From positions 1 to 34,217 of the forward strand of contig JAUXIO010000009.1 in assembly GCA_030620975.1 (NCBI GenBank): a stretch of DNA of 34,217 bases. The letters are read 5' to 3'. This document shows positions 24,579-31,782 of the stretch, in pieces. The first letter of the stretch is position 1. Each line of letters opens with the position of its first letter. The stretch comes from Dehalococcoidia bacterium (lineage in GTDB: Bacteria; Chloroflexota; Dehalococcoidia; GIF9; JAUXIO01). The notes below the pieces were generated by a model. That model did no database searches and was not told where the DNA came from. It saw only the letters and a list, made by a program, of their open reading frames with translations. The translations under genes and the position numbers were made by a program.

Positions 24579-24851
24579 ATGGCAAAGATTTTGGTGCTTC
24601 ACACGGATAAGGGGAAAATGCCAAAACTCAATGAGCTACAACTGCGGCACTTCCACGTAAATGCGGGGGAGGCCATGAGAAGAGACTCCAAGCTTAAGCT
24701 CAATGGCGTATATGTAGACAAAGATGGTGTGGGAATTAGCGACTGGGAAGCCAAAGACGCTAAAGCAGTAGAAAAGGTTATGAAGGAATTCTTAGATTTT
24801 ATCCCTTATGACAAGATAGTTAAGGTGGAGCCACTGCCACTAGAGCTCTAA
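24579..24851 (+). CDS. Unknown 90-aa protein inside the hyp cluster
   Basis: A small soluble protein with no recognised family, signal or membrane helix. It opens with a beta strand 'KILVLHTDKGKMP', then has two His residues in 'RHFHV', and a C-terminal half with 'VEKVMKEFLDFIPYDKIVKVEPL'. It has no cysteines. It has its own good promoter and AGGAGG 5 nt before the ATG, suggesting high expression. Its place between hypB and hypC suggests a tie to hydrogenase assembly or metal handling, but this rests on position only. Confidence 0.75.
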   Translation: MAKILVLHTDKGKMPKLNELQLRHFHVNAGEAMRRDSKLKLNGVYVDKDGVGISDWEAKDAKAVEKVMKEFLDFIPYDKIVKVEPLPLEL

Positions 24852-24857
24852 GCATTT

Positions 24858-24870
24858 AGCTGAGTCAGCT
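24858..24870. promoter_or_regulatory. Symmetric site AGCTGA-G-TCAGCT after the 90-aa gene
   Basis: A perfect 6-bp inverted repeat with one central base, 6 nt after the stop of the 90-aa gene. It is too compact for a good terminator hairpin and could be an operator for the following hypC promoter. Confidence 0.25.
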
Positions 24871-24901
24871 TACCATTCTGCATCACATTTTTTACTGATA
24901 A

Positions 24902-24931
24902 TTGCAGCGATCTAGCCAAGTTTTTTATTAT
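24902..24931 (+). promoter_or_regulatory. Candidate promoter of the hypC-hypE-hydrogenase-metVF operon
   Basis: TTGCAG (24902-24907), an 18-nt spacer and TATTAT (24926-24931) predict transcription from about 24938. This would produce a leader RNA of about 98 nt starting just before the 12-bp hairpin. The -35 match is weak. Confidence 0.4.
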
Positions 24932-24943
24932 CGGAAGGTGAAA

Positions 24944-25011
24944 CAAAGTAGAAGGTAATTCCAATGCAGGTGTTGCGTCCTACAGTCCTCATCAAACTGC
25001 CTTCTACTTTG
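24944..25011 (+). promoter_or_regulatory. 12-bp perfect hairpin in the hypC leader that buries a ribosome binding site
   Basis: CAAAGTAGAAGG (24944-24955) pairs perfectly with CCTTCTACTTTG (25000-25011) across 44 nt. The left arm contains AGAAGG, the ribosome binding site of a 22-codon leader ORF; the right arm lies in that ORF's coding region. A folded stem would block leader translation, and a translating ribosome would break the stem. No target-site duplication flanks it, so it does not look like a small transposon. Confidence 0.55.
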
Positions 25012-25032
25012 CTTAGTTCGTGGGGAGAGTGA
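24964..25032 (+). CDS. Candidate leader peptide ORF upstream of hypC
   Basis: A 22-codon ORF too short for the ORF track. It begins ATG with AGAAGG 8 nt upstream, starts 'MQVLRPTVLIKLPS' and ends with TGA at 25030-25032, 3 nt before the hypC GTG. The hypC ribosome binding site (GGGGAG) lies in its last codons, so translation would be coupled to hypC. The hairpin arms cover its own ribosome binding site and codons 13-16. There is no run of one amino acid that would suggest classical attenuation. Confidence 0.4.
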   Translation: MQVLRPTVLIKLPSTLLSSWGE

Positions 25033-25035
25033 ACT

Positions 25036-25263
25036 GTGTGTCTAGCCATCCCGGTACAGGTCGTATCAATAAAAGATAGTGAAGCTGAAGCTGAAATTGG
25101 CAGCGTAAAGCGCCGCATTAATATCTGCCTTACCCCTGAAGTCAAGGTAGGTGATTATGTATTATTACACACCGGCTATGCCATAAATGTCATCGATGAG
25201 GCTGAAGCCCGAGAAACCTTGAGATTGCTAGAGGAGATAGCAAGCCTGAGTGAAATTCATTGA
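25036..25263 (+). CDS. hypC: Hydrogenase assembly chaperone HypC
   Basis: A 75-aa HypC/HybG, which carries the Fe(CN)2CO group with HypD to the large subunit. The N-terminus 'MCLAIPVQVV' contains the essential Cys2, exposed after Met removal, followed by 'VGDYVLLHTGYAINVIDE'. The start codon is GTG with GGGGAG about 9 nt upstream. Its last 14 nt overlap hypD. It is the first gene of an almost gap-free run through metF. Confidence 0.95.
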   Translation: MCLAIPVQVVSIKDSEAEAEIGSVKRRINICLTPEVKVGDYVLLHTGYAINVIDEAEARETLRLLEEIASLSEIH

Positions 25264-26335
25264 CGAGTATCGCAATGTTGAATTGGGTAAAAAGCTAATA
25301 GCAAGAATCCACCAACGCTCTACCCAACCGGCGAGGTTGATGGAATTCTGCGGTGGGCACACTACAGCTATACTTAGGCATGGTATTCGCCAGCTCATTC
25401 CTCAAAACATAGATATGCTCTCCGGCCCCGGCTGTCCAGTATGTGTCACCGCCAATGCCGATTTAGATAAAGCTATTGCTTCAGCTCATCTGCCCAACAC
25501 CATTATCACCACCTTCGGTGACATGATGAAAGTTCCCGGCAGCCATTCCAGTTTACAGCAAGCAAAGGCAGAGGGAGCAGATATTCACGTAGTTTACTCT
25601 ACTCAAGATGCCCTCCAAATTGCCCAAGATAACCCCCAGAGCTCGGTTATCTTCATTGGCATTGGCTTCGAAACCACGGCACCAACTATTGCCGCTTCCA
25701 TCCTCGAGGCAGAACAAAAGGGGATTAAAAATTTCTACATTTTCTCCTTCCTCAAGCTATGCCCGCCGGTGATAAAGGCAATTCTTAACCTTGGCGAGGT
25801 TAGACTCAACGGCATCATCGGTCCCGGCCATGTGAGCACTATAATTGGCTCCCACCCTTACGAATTCATCCCAAAAGAATACGGCATCGGCTGTGTTATC
25901 TCTGGCTTTGAGCCATTAGATATTCTACTGTGCATAGATAAGCTAGTAGAGCAAATTGAAGGCGATCAGCCACAGGTAGAAATAGCTTATCGCCGCAGCG
26001 TAAAGCCCGGAGGTAATAGGCGAGCATTGGACTTAATGAATGAAGTCTTTGAAATTGGCGAAGCTAACTGGCGCGGTATGGGCACAATTCCCGCCAGTGG
26101 CCTAAAACTTAAACGTAAATACCAACGCTTTAATGCCGAGCAGATTTTCTCAATAGACCCAGGACCACCCCGAGAACCAAAGGGATGCATCTGTGGCGAA
26201 ATCCTCCGCGGCATCAAGATGCCGACGGAATGCAAATTATTTCGCCGAATCTGCACTCCAGAGCATCCCGTGGGTCCGTGTATGGTTTCTTCCGAGGGCG
26301 CTTGCGCTGCCTATTATCAATATGGGGTTAATTAA
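25250..26335 (+). CDS. hypD: Hydrogenase formation protein HypD
   Basis: A 361-aa Fe-S protein that, with HypC, builds the Fe(CN)2CO centre. The conserved 'EFCGGHTTAILRHGI', the thiol motif 'LSGPGCPVCVT', 'GFETTAPTIA', 'GPGHVSTIIG' and the C-terminal [4Fe-4S] cysteines ('GCICGEILRG', 'CKLFRRICTP', 'GPCMVSSEGAC') are all present. The start is GTG inside the end of hypC, and its stop overlaps the hypE ATG by 1 nt (TAATG). Confidence 0.96.
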   Translation: MKFIDEYRNVELGKKLIARIHQRSTQPARLMEFCGGHTTAILRHGIRQLIPQNIDMLSGPGCPVCVTANADLDKAIASAHLPNTIITTFGDMMKVPGSHSSLQQAKAEGADIHVVYSTQDALQIAQDNPQSSVIFIGIGFETTAPTIAASILEAEQKGIKNFYIFSFLKLCPPVIKAILNLGEVRLNGIIGPGHVSTIIGSHPYEFIPKEYGIGCVISGFEPLDILLCIDKLVEQIEGDQPQVEIAYRRSVKPGGNRRALDLMNEVFEIGEANWRGMGTIPASGLKLKRKYQRFNAEQIFSIDPGPPREPKGCICGEILRGIKMPTECKLFRRICTPEHPVGPCMVSSEGACAAYYQYGVN

Positions 26336-27339
26336 TGAACAAAACCATCCTACTCGCCCACGGCAGCGGTGGCAAACTCAGTCACGAGCTATTGGAAAAG
26401 AACTTGCTGCCCCCATTCAGCAATCCCCTCCTAGATAAGCTTGATGACTCAGCCGTTTTCGAATTCAGTGGGCGCCTCGCCTTTACCACCGACAGCTACG
26501 TAGTTAACCCCATATTCTTCCCCGGCGGCGATATTGGCAAGTTAGCCGTATGCGGCACGGTCAATGACCTGGCTATGAGCGGAGCTAAGCCTCTATACCT
26601 AAGCGTATCTCTGGTTATAGAAGAAGGTCTCCTCATAGAGAAGCTTGAACGCATAATCAAATCAATAAAAGCCGCCACCAAGAAGGCTGAAATAATTATA
26701 ATCACCGGCGATACCAAAGTGGTGAACCGGGGCAATGCTGATAAGCTATTTATCAATACCTCCGGTTTGGGAATCATCCCACCGCAACTAGACATTTCAG
26801 GAGCCAATGCCAGAGTTAGTGACAAAATCATCTTAAGTGGAAACATTGGTGACCATGGCATGGCAGTAATGAGTCAGCGCGAAGGCTTAAAGTTTTCCAC
26901 ACCCATAAAAAGCGACTGCGCTCCATTAAACAAACTGGTTTCGCAAATGCTTGAAGCCTCCTCCCAAATTCACTGCCTGCGTGACCCCACCCGGGGCGGA
27001 CTGGCTACCACTCTCAATGAACTCGCCAAGCAGTCCAACGTGGGCATCACTATAGAAGAAGAAAAGGTGCCGGTAGCGGAAGCAGTACGAGCTGCCTGTG
27101 AGCTCTTGGGTTTCGATCCCCTTTACATTGCCAACGAAGGTAAATTGGTAGCCATAGTTGACTCCGCCCATGCTGAATCGGTCTTGGCCAAAATGAAACA
27201 AAATCGTTATGGCACTAATGCCTCGATTATAGGTGAGGTAACCAGCGACCATCCGGGAAGAGTGATAATGAAAACCAGGCTGGGTGCCTCGCGCATTATT
27301 GATATGCTCTCCGGAGAACTACTCCCCCGAATATGTTAG
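26335..27339 (+). CDS. hypE: Carbamoyl dehydratase HypE
   Basis: HypE, 334 aa, dehydrates the thiocarbamate made by HypF on its C-terminal cysteine to form the cyanide ligands. The AIR-synthase-like nucleotide-binding parts are 'LAHGSGGKLSHELL', 'DDSAVFEF', 'FTTDSYVVNPIFFPGGDIG' and 'CGTVNDLAMSGAKP'. The protein ends in 'LLPRIC', with the catalytic cysteine as the last residue, exactly as in the family. It overlaps the hydrogenase small subunit gene by 7 nt. Confidence 0.97.
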   Translation: MNKTILLAHGSGGKLSHELLEKNLLPPFSNPLLDKLDDSAVFEFSGRLAFTTDSYVVNPIFFPGGDIGKLAVCGTVNDLAMSGAKPLYLSVSLVIEEGLLIEKLERIIKSIKAATKKAEIIIITGDTKVVNRGNADKLFINTSGLGIIPPQLDISGANARVSDKIILSGNIGDHGMAVMSQREGLKFSTPIKSDCAPLNKLVSQMLEASSQIHCLRDPTRGGLATTLNELAKQSNVGITIEEEKVPVAEAVRAACELLGFDPLYIANEGKLVAIVDSAHAESVLAKMKQNRYGTNASIIGEVTSDHPGRVIMKTRLGASRIIDMLSGELLPRIC

Positions 27340-28205
27340 CAACCATGAAAATAGAAGAGTTTCCAGCAATTTGGTATCAGGCAGCTAACTGCGGCGGATG
27401 CTCAATATCCATTTTCAATTCAGTCAGCCCCGGCATCGAGAATATTCTCATTGACGAGATTATTCCAGGCAAACACATAAATTTGAGATTTCACACCACT
27501 ATAATGGCCGCAGAAGGTAACGCCGCAGTTAGATTACTGGAGAACTCTAAAAAGGCTAACGAGGATAACTACATCCTAATAGTGGAAGGTGCCATACCCA
27601 CGGCAAAAAATGGCACTTATGGAACTACGGTTAACAAAGACGGTAAGCGGGTCCCTATGGCAACACAGCTTCAATCCCTGGCCCAAGATGCTTCAGTCAT
27701 TATCGCCTTAGGCACTTGTGCCGCCTTCGGCGGTATAGCAGCAGCTCAACCCAACCCGACTGGCTGCATGGGCGTCGACCAATTTCTAAACGCACGCCGC
27801 ATTACCACGCCGCTGATAAACGTTCCCGGATGCCCGCCCCACCCCGACTGGTTCACGGGAACCATCGCCTCTCTGCTGCTCTACGGACCACCCAAACCAG
27901 AAGAGCTGGATGAATACAAGCGCCCCAAAACTTTCTACAATAAGCCCATTCACGAAAATTGCCCCCGCCGTGCTTACTTTGAGGAAGGCAAATTTGCCAC
28001 GAGCTTCGGCGAGCTTGGATGCCTTAATGAATTGGGCTGCAAAGGTCCCGTCACTTATGCTGACTGCCCCCTCAGAAAATGGAACAACGGCATTAATTGG
28101 TGCATCGGCGCCGGCTCACCATGTATTAGCTGCTGCGAACCCGGATTCCCCGATTTAGTATCACCCTTTTACCAGAAATTAAATGCAACCAGCTTGCCAC
28201 TATAG
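27333..28205 (+). CDS. [NiFe] hydrogenase small subunit, group-1-like, cytoplasmic form
   Basis: A 290-aa electron-transfer subunit with three Fe-S sites. Proximal cysteines are 'NCGGCSI' (C20, C23), 'GTCAAFGG' and 'VPGCPPHPDW'. The distal set is 'HENC' followed by 'LGCLNELGC'. The medial set is 'ADC', 'NWC' and 'CISC', where the usual proline (as in 'NWPV') is cysteine, so all three clusters should be [4Fe-4S]. There are no extra proximal cysteines of the O2-tolerant type. Sequence motifs ('AAQPNPTGCMGV', 'HENCPRRAYFEEGKF') are of group 1 uptake enzymes, yet there is no Tat signal at the N-terminus and no C-terminal anchor helix. Confidence 0.92.
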   Translation: MLATMKIEEFPAIWYQAANCGGCSISIFNSVSPGIENILIDEIIPGKHINLRFHTTIMAAEGNAAVRLLENSKKANEDNYILIVEGAIPTAKNGTYGTTVNKDGKRVPMATQLQSLAQDASVIIALGTCAAFGGIAAAQPNPTGCMGVDQFLNARRITTPLINVPGCPPHPDWFTGTIASLLLYGPPKPEELDEYKRPKTFYNKPIHENCPRRAYFEEGKFATSFGELGCLNELGCKGPVTYADCPLRKWNNGINWCIGAGSPCISCCEPGFPDLVSPFYQKLNATSLPL

Positions 28206-28231
28206 ACAAAACTCAAAAAAGGTTAAATGAT

Positions 28232-29770
28232 TTGACTAAAATAGTAATTGAGCCGGTAACTCGAATTGAGGGCCACCTTAGAATAGAAGTAATAACGGAA
28301 AATAACGAGATAAAAGAAGCCAGAAGCTCGGGGACGCTATTTAGAGGCTTAGAAATTATTCTGCAGGGTAGAGACCCCGGCGATGCCCCCATATACACTC
28401 AGCGCATCTGCGGGCTTTGCACCACCAGCCACTCCATGGCATCTGCACTAACCCTGGATAGCGCCTTTGGCATCGCTGATGAAATACCCGACAACGGTAG
28501 AATTTTGCGCAATCTCATCTTGGGGGCCGCTCATATCGCCGACCACATTCTCCACTTTTATCACCTAGCTACCCTCGACTACGTAGATATGACCAGAATA
28601 GCTAATTATGACGGTAGCGACTCAACGCTTAATTCTATAAAGAGGCTTGCCGAGGCGGATGAGCTCAGACTCTTTACCGCTGGCCATGAAGGCGACTATC
28701 GCCTTTCCGATAAAGCAAATATGGAATTAGTGGCTCATTACATCAGAGCCCTAGAAATGCGCCGTAAAGCTCAAGAAATGCTCTCCATTTTCGGCGGCAA
28801 GATGCCTCACAATATGGCAATCGTTCCCGGAGGTGTTACCACAACTCCCTCCACAGATAAAATGCTCTCCTTTTTATGGAGATTGAATGAGCTAAGAGAC
28901 TTCATTAACAATGTCTATATCCCCGATATTCTTACCATTGCCGAGGCCTACAGCGACTACTTCGAAATCGGAGCCGGCTGTGGTAACTTGCTTTCCTATG
29001 GAAATTTTGAACTTGATGATGAGAGAAGATTTCTAAACTCAGGTACAGTTTCCACCAAGCTCAAGCCCAGCCCACTAGATATTGATAAAATCTGGGAACA
29101 GGTGAAATACTCATGGTATGCCAGTTCGACTACTGGCAGACATCCTCGCCAAGCTGAGACCAAGCCAGAGCCAAATAAAAAGGGAGCTTACTCCTGGATA
29201 AAGGCACCCCGCTATGATGGTAAAGCTTATGAAGCCGGACCTCTAGCCAGAATAATGGTTAATTATGCCAATGGCAACCAGGTGGTAAAAAACCTCGTTG
29301 ATTCCGCCCTCGCCCAACTCAAGCTCAGTCCCAAAGCTATGTTTTCAGTCCTTGGTCGCCATATCGCTCGAGCCCTCTACACCAAGCTCATTGCTGATGC
29401 CATGCCAGTATGGTTACTCCAGCTTAGGCCAGAAGAACCAGCTTATATCAAATCTACCGTTCCCGAGCAAGCCACGGGAATGGGACTGATTGAAGCCGCT
29501 CGAGGCGCGCTGGGGCACTGGATCGAGATAAAAGACCACAAAATTGCTAACTACCAATGCATTACACCCAGCACCTGGAATCTGTCTCCCAAGGATGATA
29601 GGGGGCAACCCGGCCCAATGGAACAAGCTCTTATTGGCACCAAAATGAAAGACGAAAACACTCCCCTTGAGATCGGGCGCATCATACGCTCTTTTGACCC
29701 CTGCCTCGCCTGTGCCGTTCACCTTGTTACCCCCAAGGGAGGAAACATTGACACACTCCACATTACCTGA
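28232..29770 (+). CDS. [NiFe] hydrogenase large subunit, group-1-like
   Basis: The 512-aa catalytic subunit holding the Ni-Fe centre. 'EPVTRIEGHLRIEV' opens the protein. L1 is 'QRICGLCTTSH' (C60, C63) and L2 is 'DPCLACAVH' (C491, C494, H497). After His497 come 15 residues ('LVTPKGGNIDTLHIT') that match the C-terminal peptide removed by the maturation protease encoded next. 'ARGALGHWIEIKDHKIANYQ' is a typical group 1 stretch. The start is TTG with AAAAAGG 9 nt upstream. The 3' end overlaps the protease gene by 23 nt. Confidence 0.95.
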   Translation: MTKIVIEPVTRIEGHLRIEVITENNEIKEARSSGTLFRGLEIILQGRDPGDAPIYTQRICGLCTTSHSMASALTLDSAFGIADEIPDNGRILRNLILGAAHIADHILHFYHLATLDYVDMTRIANYDGSDSTLNSIKRLAEADELRLFTAGHEGDYRLSDKANMELVAHYIRALEMRRKAQEMLSIFGGKMPHNMAIVPGGVTTTPSTDKMLSFLWRLNELRDFINNVYIPDILTIAEAYSDYFEIGAGCGNLLSYGNFELDDERRFLNSGTVSTKLKPSPLDIDKIWEQVKYSWYASSTTGRHPRQAETKPEPNKKGAYSWIKAPRYDGKAYEAGPLARIMVNYANGNQVVKNLVDSALAQLKLSPKAMFSVLGRHIARALYTKLIADAMPVWLLQLRPEEPAYIKSTVPEQATGMGLIEAARGALGHWIEIKDHKIANYQCITPSTWNLSPKDDRGQPGPMEQALIGTKMKDENTPLEIGRIIRSFDPCLACAVHLVTPKGGNIDTLHIT

Positions 29771-30236
29771 AGCCAATAACTCCCAGCCCAGCATCGTTAT
29801 TTTGGGAATGGGCAATTTGCTACTTAAGGACGAAGGGGTCGGAGTCCACCTCGCCAAGCTAATAAGCCAAAAACCCAATAACGTCAAACTGGAAATAATC
29901 GATGGCGGCACTTTTCCAGATATTCTATCATTGCCCGATAATGTGACCAAGCTAATTATCGTTGATGCCGCCAAAGGTGTGGGGAAACCGGGGACAATCT
30001 ACCGTTTCCACGCCGATGATATAAATTCGAGGTTAAAGCCCACATTTTCGCTACACCAGATAGATATACTGGATAGCTTGAAAATGCTAAGCTTGCTCGG
30101 TAAACAGCCTAAGTCCACGGTTATTTTCGGCATTGAACCCAAGGTGATAGATTGGGGGTTGGAGCTCTCGCCAGAGATAGAAGCCAAGCTGCCCGAAATT
30201 ATGAAATTGGTGCTCAAAGAAATAAGTGAAACATAA
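29748..30236 (+). CDS. Hydrogenase maturation endopeptidase (HyaD/HycI/HupD family)
   Basis: A 162-aa protease that cleaves the large subunit's C-terminal peptide after nickel insertion. 'ILGMGNLLLKDEGVGVHLAK' contains the nickel-sensing Glu of the DEG motif, 'LIIVDAAKG' the Asp and 'FSLHQIDILD' the His. The ORF-track start (29667) lies deep in the large subunit gene; TTG 29748 has AAGGGAGG with 5-nt spacing and gives the normal length. Its only obvious target here is the preceding large subunit, since EchE has no extension. metV starts directly after the stop. Confidence 0.93.
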   Translation: MTHSTLPEANNSQPSIVILGMGNLLLKDEGVGVHLAKLISQKPNNVKLEIIDGGTFPDILSLPDNVTKLIIVDAAKGVGKPGTIYRFHADDINSRLKPTFSLHQIDILDSLKMLSLLGKQPKSTVIFGIEPKVIDWGLELSPEIEAKLPEIMKLVLKEISET

Positions 30237-30905
30237 ATGATAATCTCCGAACTAAAACCGTGGTCGGAAATATTAAGCTACCTAAAAGACGAAGGAAAAA
30301 TCTTTCTGGTCGGCTGCAAGGGCTGTGCCGAAGCCTGCCACACCGGTGGCGAAGCTGAAGTCCTGGAGATGAAACGGAGGTTAGAACAGGAAGGTAAAAT
30401 CATTACCGGCTTCAGCATTATTGACCTCCTCTGTGATAAGGCGCTGGTAAAAATGAGACTGACGCCTCACCAAATTGAAGTCAAGGCTGCCGACTCCTTG
30501 CTCATCATGAGCTGTGGCATTGGAGTTCAAGCCGTCTCGGCGCTAATAAACAAGGTGACGCATCCAGCCTGCAACACCATCAACATGGGCGGTACCCAAG
30601 GAGAGTGGCGAGGTGATGAGCGATGCCAGCAATGTGGTGACTGCATCCTTGATTTGACCGGTGGCATATGTCCACTGTCCGTCTGCCCAAAAGGACTGCT
30701 CAACGGCCCCTGCGGCGGCAGTAAGAACGGAAGATGCGAGGTTGAGCCAGAAGTGCGAGAATGCGGTTGGCACTTAATTTATGAGCGATTAAAAAAATTG
30801 GGACGACTGGATAAAATGAAGGCCATTCCTCCACTCAAAGACTATAGCAAGATGCAGCCACCCAAACAACTCAGAAATACCACATTATGGTCACTGGAAC
30901 GATGA
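30237..30905 (+). CDS. metV: MetV-type methylenetetrahydrofolate reductase subunit
   Basis: A 222-aa cysteine-rich protein of the MetV/MTHFR_C family, the partner of MetF in acetogens and other Wood-Ljungdahl organisms. N-terminal Cys are in 'VGCKGCAEACHTGGE', and the C-terminal signature is 'CQQCGDCILDLTGGICPLSV' followed by 'CPKGLLNGPCGG' and 'GRCEVEPEVRECGW'. In known complexes MetV receives electrons from a separate donor module and passes them to the flavin of MetF. Here the genes just upstream encode a hydrogenase rather than HdrABC or RnfC2. The ATG follows the protease stop with no gap, and the stop overlaps metF (ATGA). Confidence 0.9.
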   Translation: MIISELKPWSEILSYLKDEGKIFLVGCKGCAEACHTGGEAEVLEMKRRLEQEGKIITGFSIIDLLCDKALVKMRLTPHQIEVKAADSLLIMSCGIGVQAVSALINKVTHPACNTINMGGTQGEWRGDERCQQCGDCILDLTGGICPLSVCPKGLLNGPCGGSKNGRCEVEPEVRECGWHLIYERLKKLGRLDKMKAIPPLKDYSKMQPPKQLRNTTLWSLER

Positions 30906-31768
30906 GTCTGCGCCAATCCCTTAAAAGCGGTAAGTTTGTGATAACTGCCGAAATTGGTCCACCTAAGGGCGTCGATGTCAATGACCTATTAAACAATGCG
31001 GAGTTACTCAGGGGCAGAGTAGACGCAGTTAATGTCACCGACCAGCAAAGCTCCATAATGAGGTTAGGTTCTTTAGCCTCCTGCGCTTTGCTTAAAGAGA
31101 GGGGACTGGAACCTATAGTGCAAATGACTTGCCGCGATCGCAACCGCATCGCCTTGCAATCCGATTTGCTCAGCGCCCAAGCACTGGGCATGGAAAATAT
31201 TCTCTGCCTTACCGGCGACTATGTCACCTTGGGTGACCATCCTCAAGCCAAACCAGTTTTTGACCTCGATTCTGTTTCCCTGCTTCAGGCTGCTCGGCAA
31301 TTGGAGCAAGGTCATGACTTAGCTGGTAAAGAGCTGAAAGGCAGCCCTCACTTCTTCCTTGGCGCCAGCGTAACCCCTGGAGCTGAACCCATAGAGCCCC
31401 AACTTATCAAGATGGAGAAAAAGGTTAAAGCCGGTGCCCAGTTTTTCCAAACCCAAGCTATTTTTGAACCCAGGAAATTTGAGCAGTTTATGCAGCAAGC
31501 CGAAAATTTCAATGTGCCGGTATTGGTCGGCATAATAGTTCTCAAGTCAGCCAATATGGCTCGGTTTATGAATAAGAACATAGGCGGCGTGTATGTGCCT
31601 GAGACAACTATCGAGGAGCTGGATAAAGCCCAAGATAAGACCAAAAAGGGTATTGAAATAGCTGTGCGACTGATTAGTGAAATGAAAAGTATGTGCCAAG
31701 GAATCCACATCATGGCCATTGGGCTGGAAGCTAAAGTGCCAGCTCTGATTGATGCTGCTGGGCTGTAA
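30902..31768 (+). CDS. metF: Methylenetetrahydrofolate reductase MetF
   Basis: A 288-aa FAD enzyme that reduces methylene-THF to methyl-THF, the last step of the methyl branch of the Wood-Ljungdahl pathway. The TIM-barrel signatures are 'FVITAEIGPPKGVDV', 'VDAVNVTDQQSS', 'IVQMTCRDRNRIALQSDLLS', 'NILCLTGDYVTLGDHPQA' and 'GAQFFQTQAIF'. This is the short MetF that works with MetV. The ATG at 30902 overlaps the metV stop (ATGA); the track start at 30887 is five codons upstream. Confidence 0.95.
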   Translation: MSLRQSLKSGKFVITAEIGPPKGVDVNDLLNNAELLRGRVDAVNVTDQQSSIMRLGSLASCALLKERGLEPIVQMTCRDRNRIALQSDLLSAQALGMENILCLTGDYVTLGDHPQAKPVFDLDSVSLLQAARQLEQGHDLAGKELKGSPHFFLGASVTPGAEPIEPQLIKMEKKVKAGAQFFQTQAIFEPRKFEQFMQQAENFNVPVLVGIIVLKSANMARFMNKNIGGVYVPETTIEELDKAQDKTKKGIEIAVRLISEMKSMCQGIHIMAIGLEAKVPALIDAAGL

Positions 31769-31782
31769 ACAGCTAATTCTCA

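Noticed and set aside
24944-25011. Inverted repeat as a miniature transposon (MITE)
   Set aside because: No target-site duplication, no AT-rich or transposon-like termini and only 68 bp; the leader-hairpin reading explains it better.
29667-29747. ORF-track N-terminal extension of the maturation protease
   Set aside because: It lies in the large-subunit gene in another frame; TTG 29748 has AAGGGAGG with 5-nt spacing.
27333-29770. Hydrogenase as a group 3 (F420- or NAD-linked, Mvh-type) enzyme
   Set aside because: The small subunit is full length with three cluster sets and group 1 motifs, whereas group 3 small subunits are organised differently; no MvhD or HoxFU partner is present.
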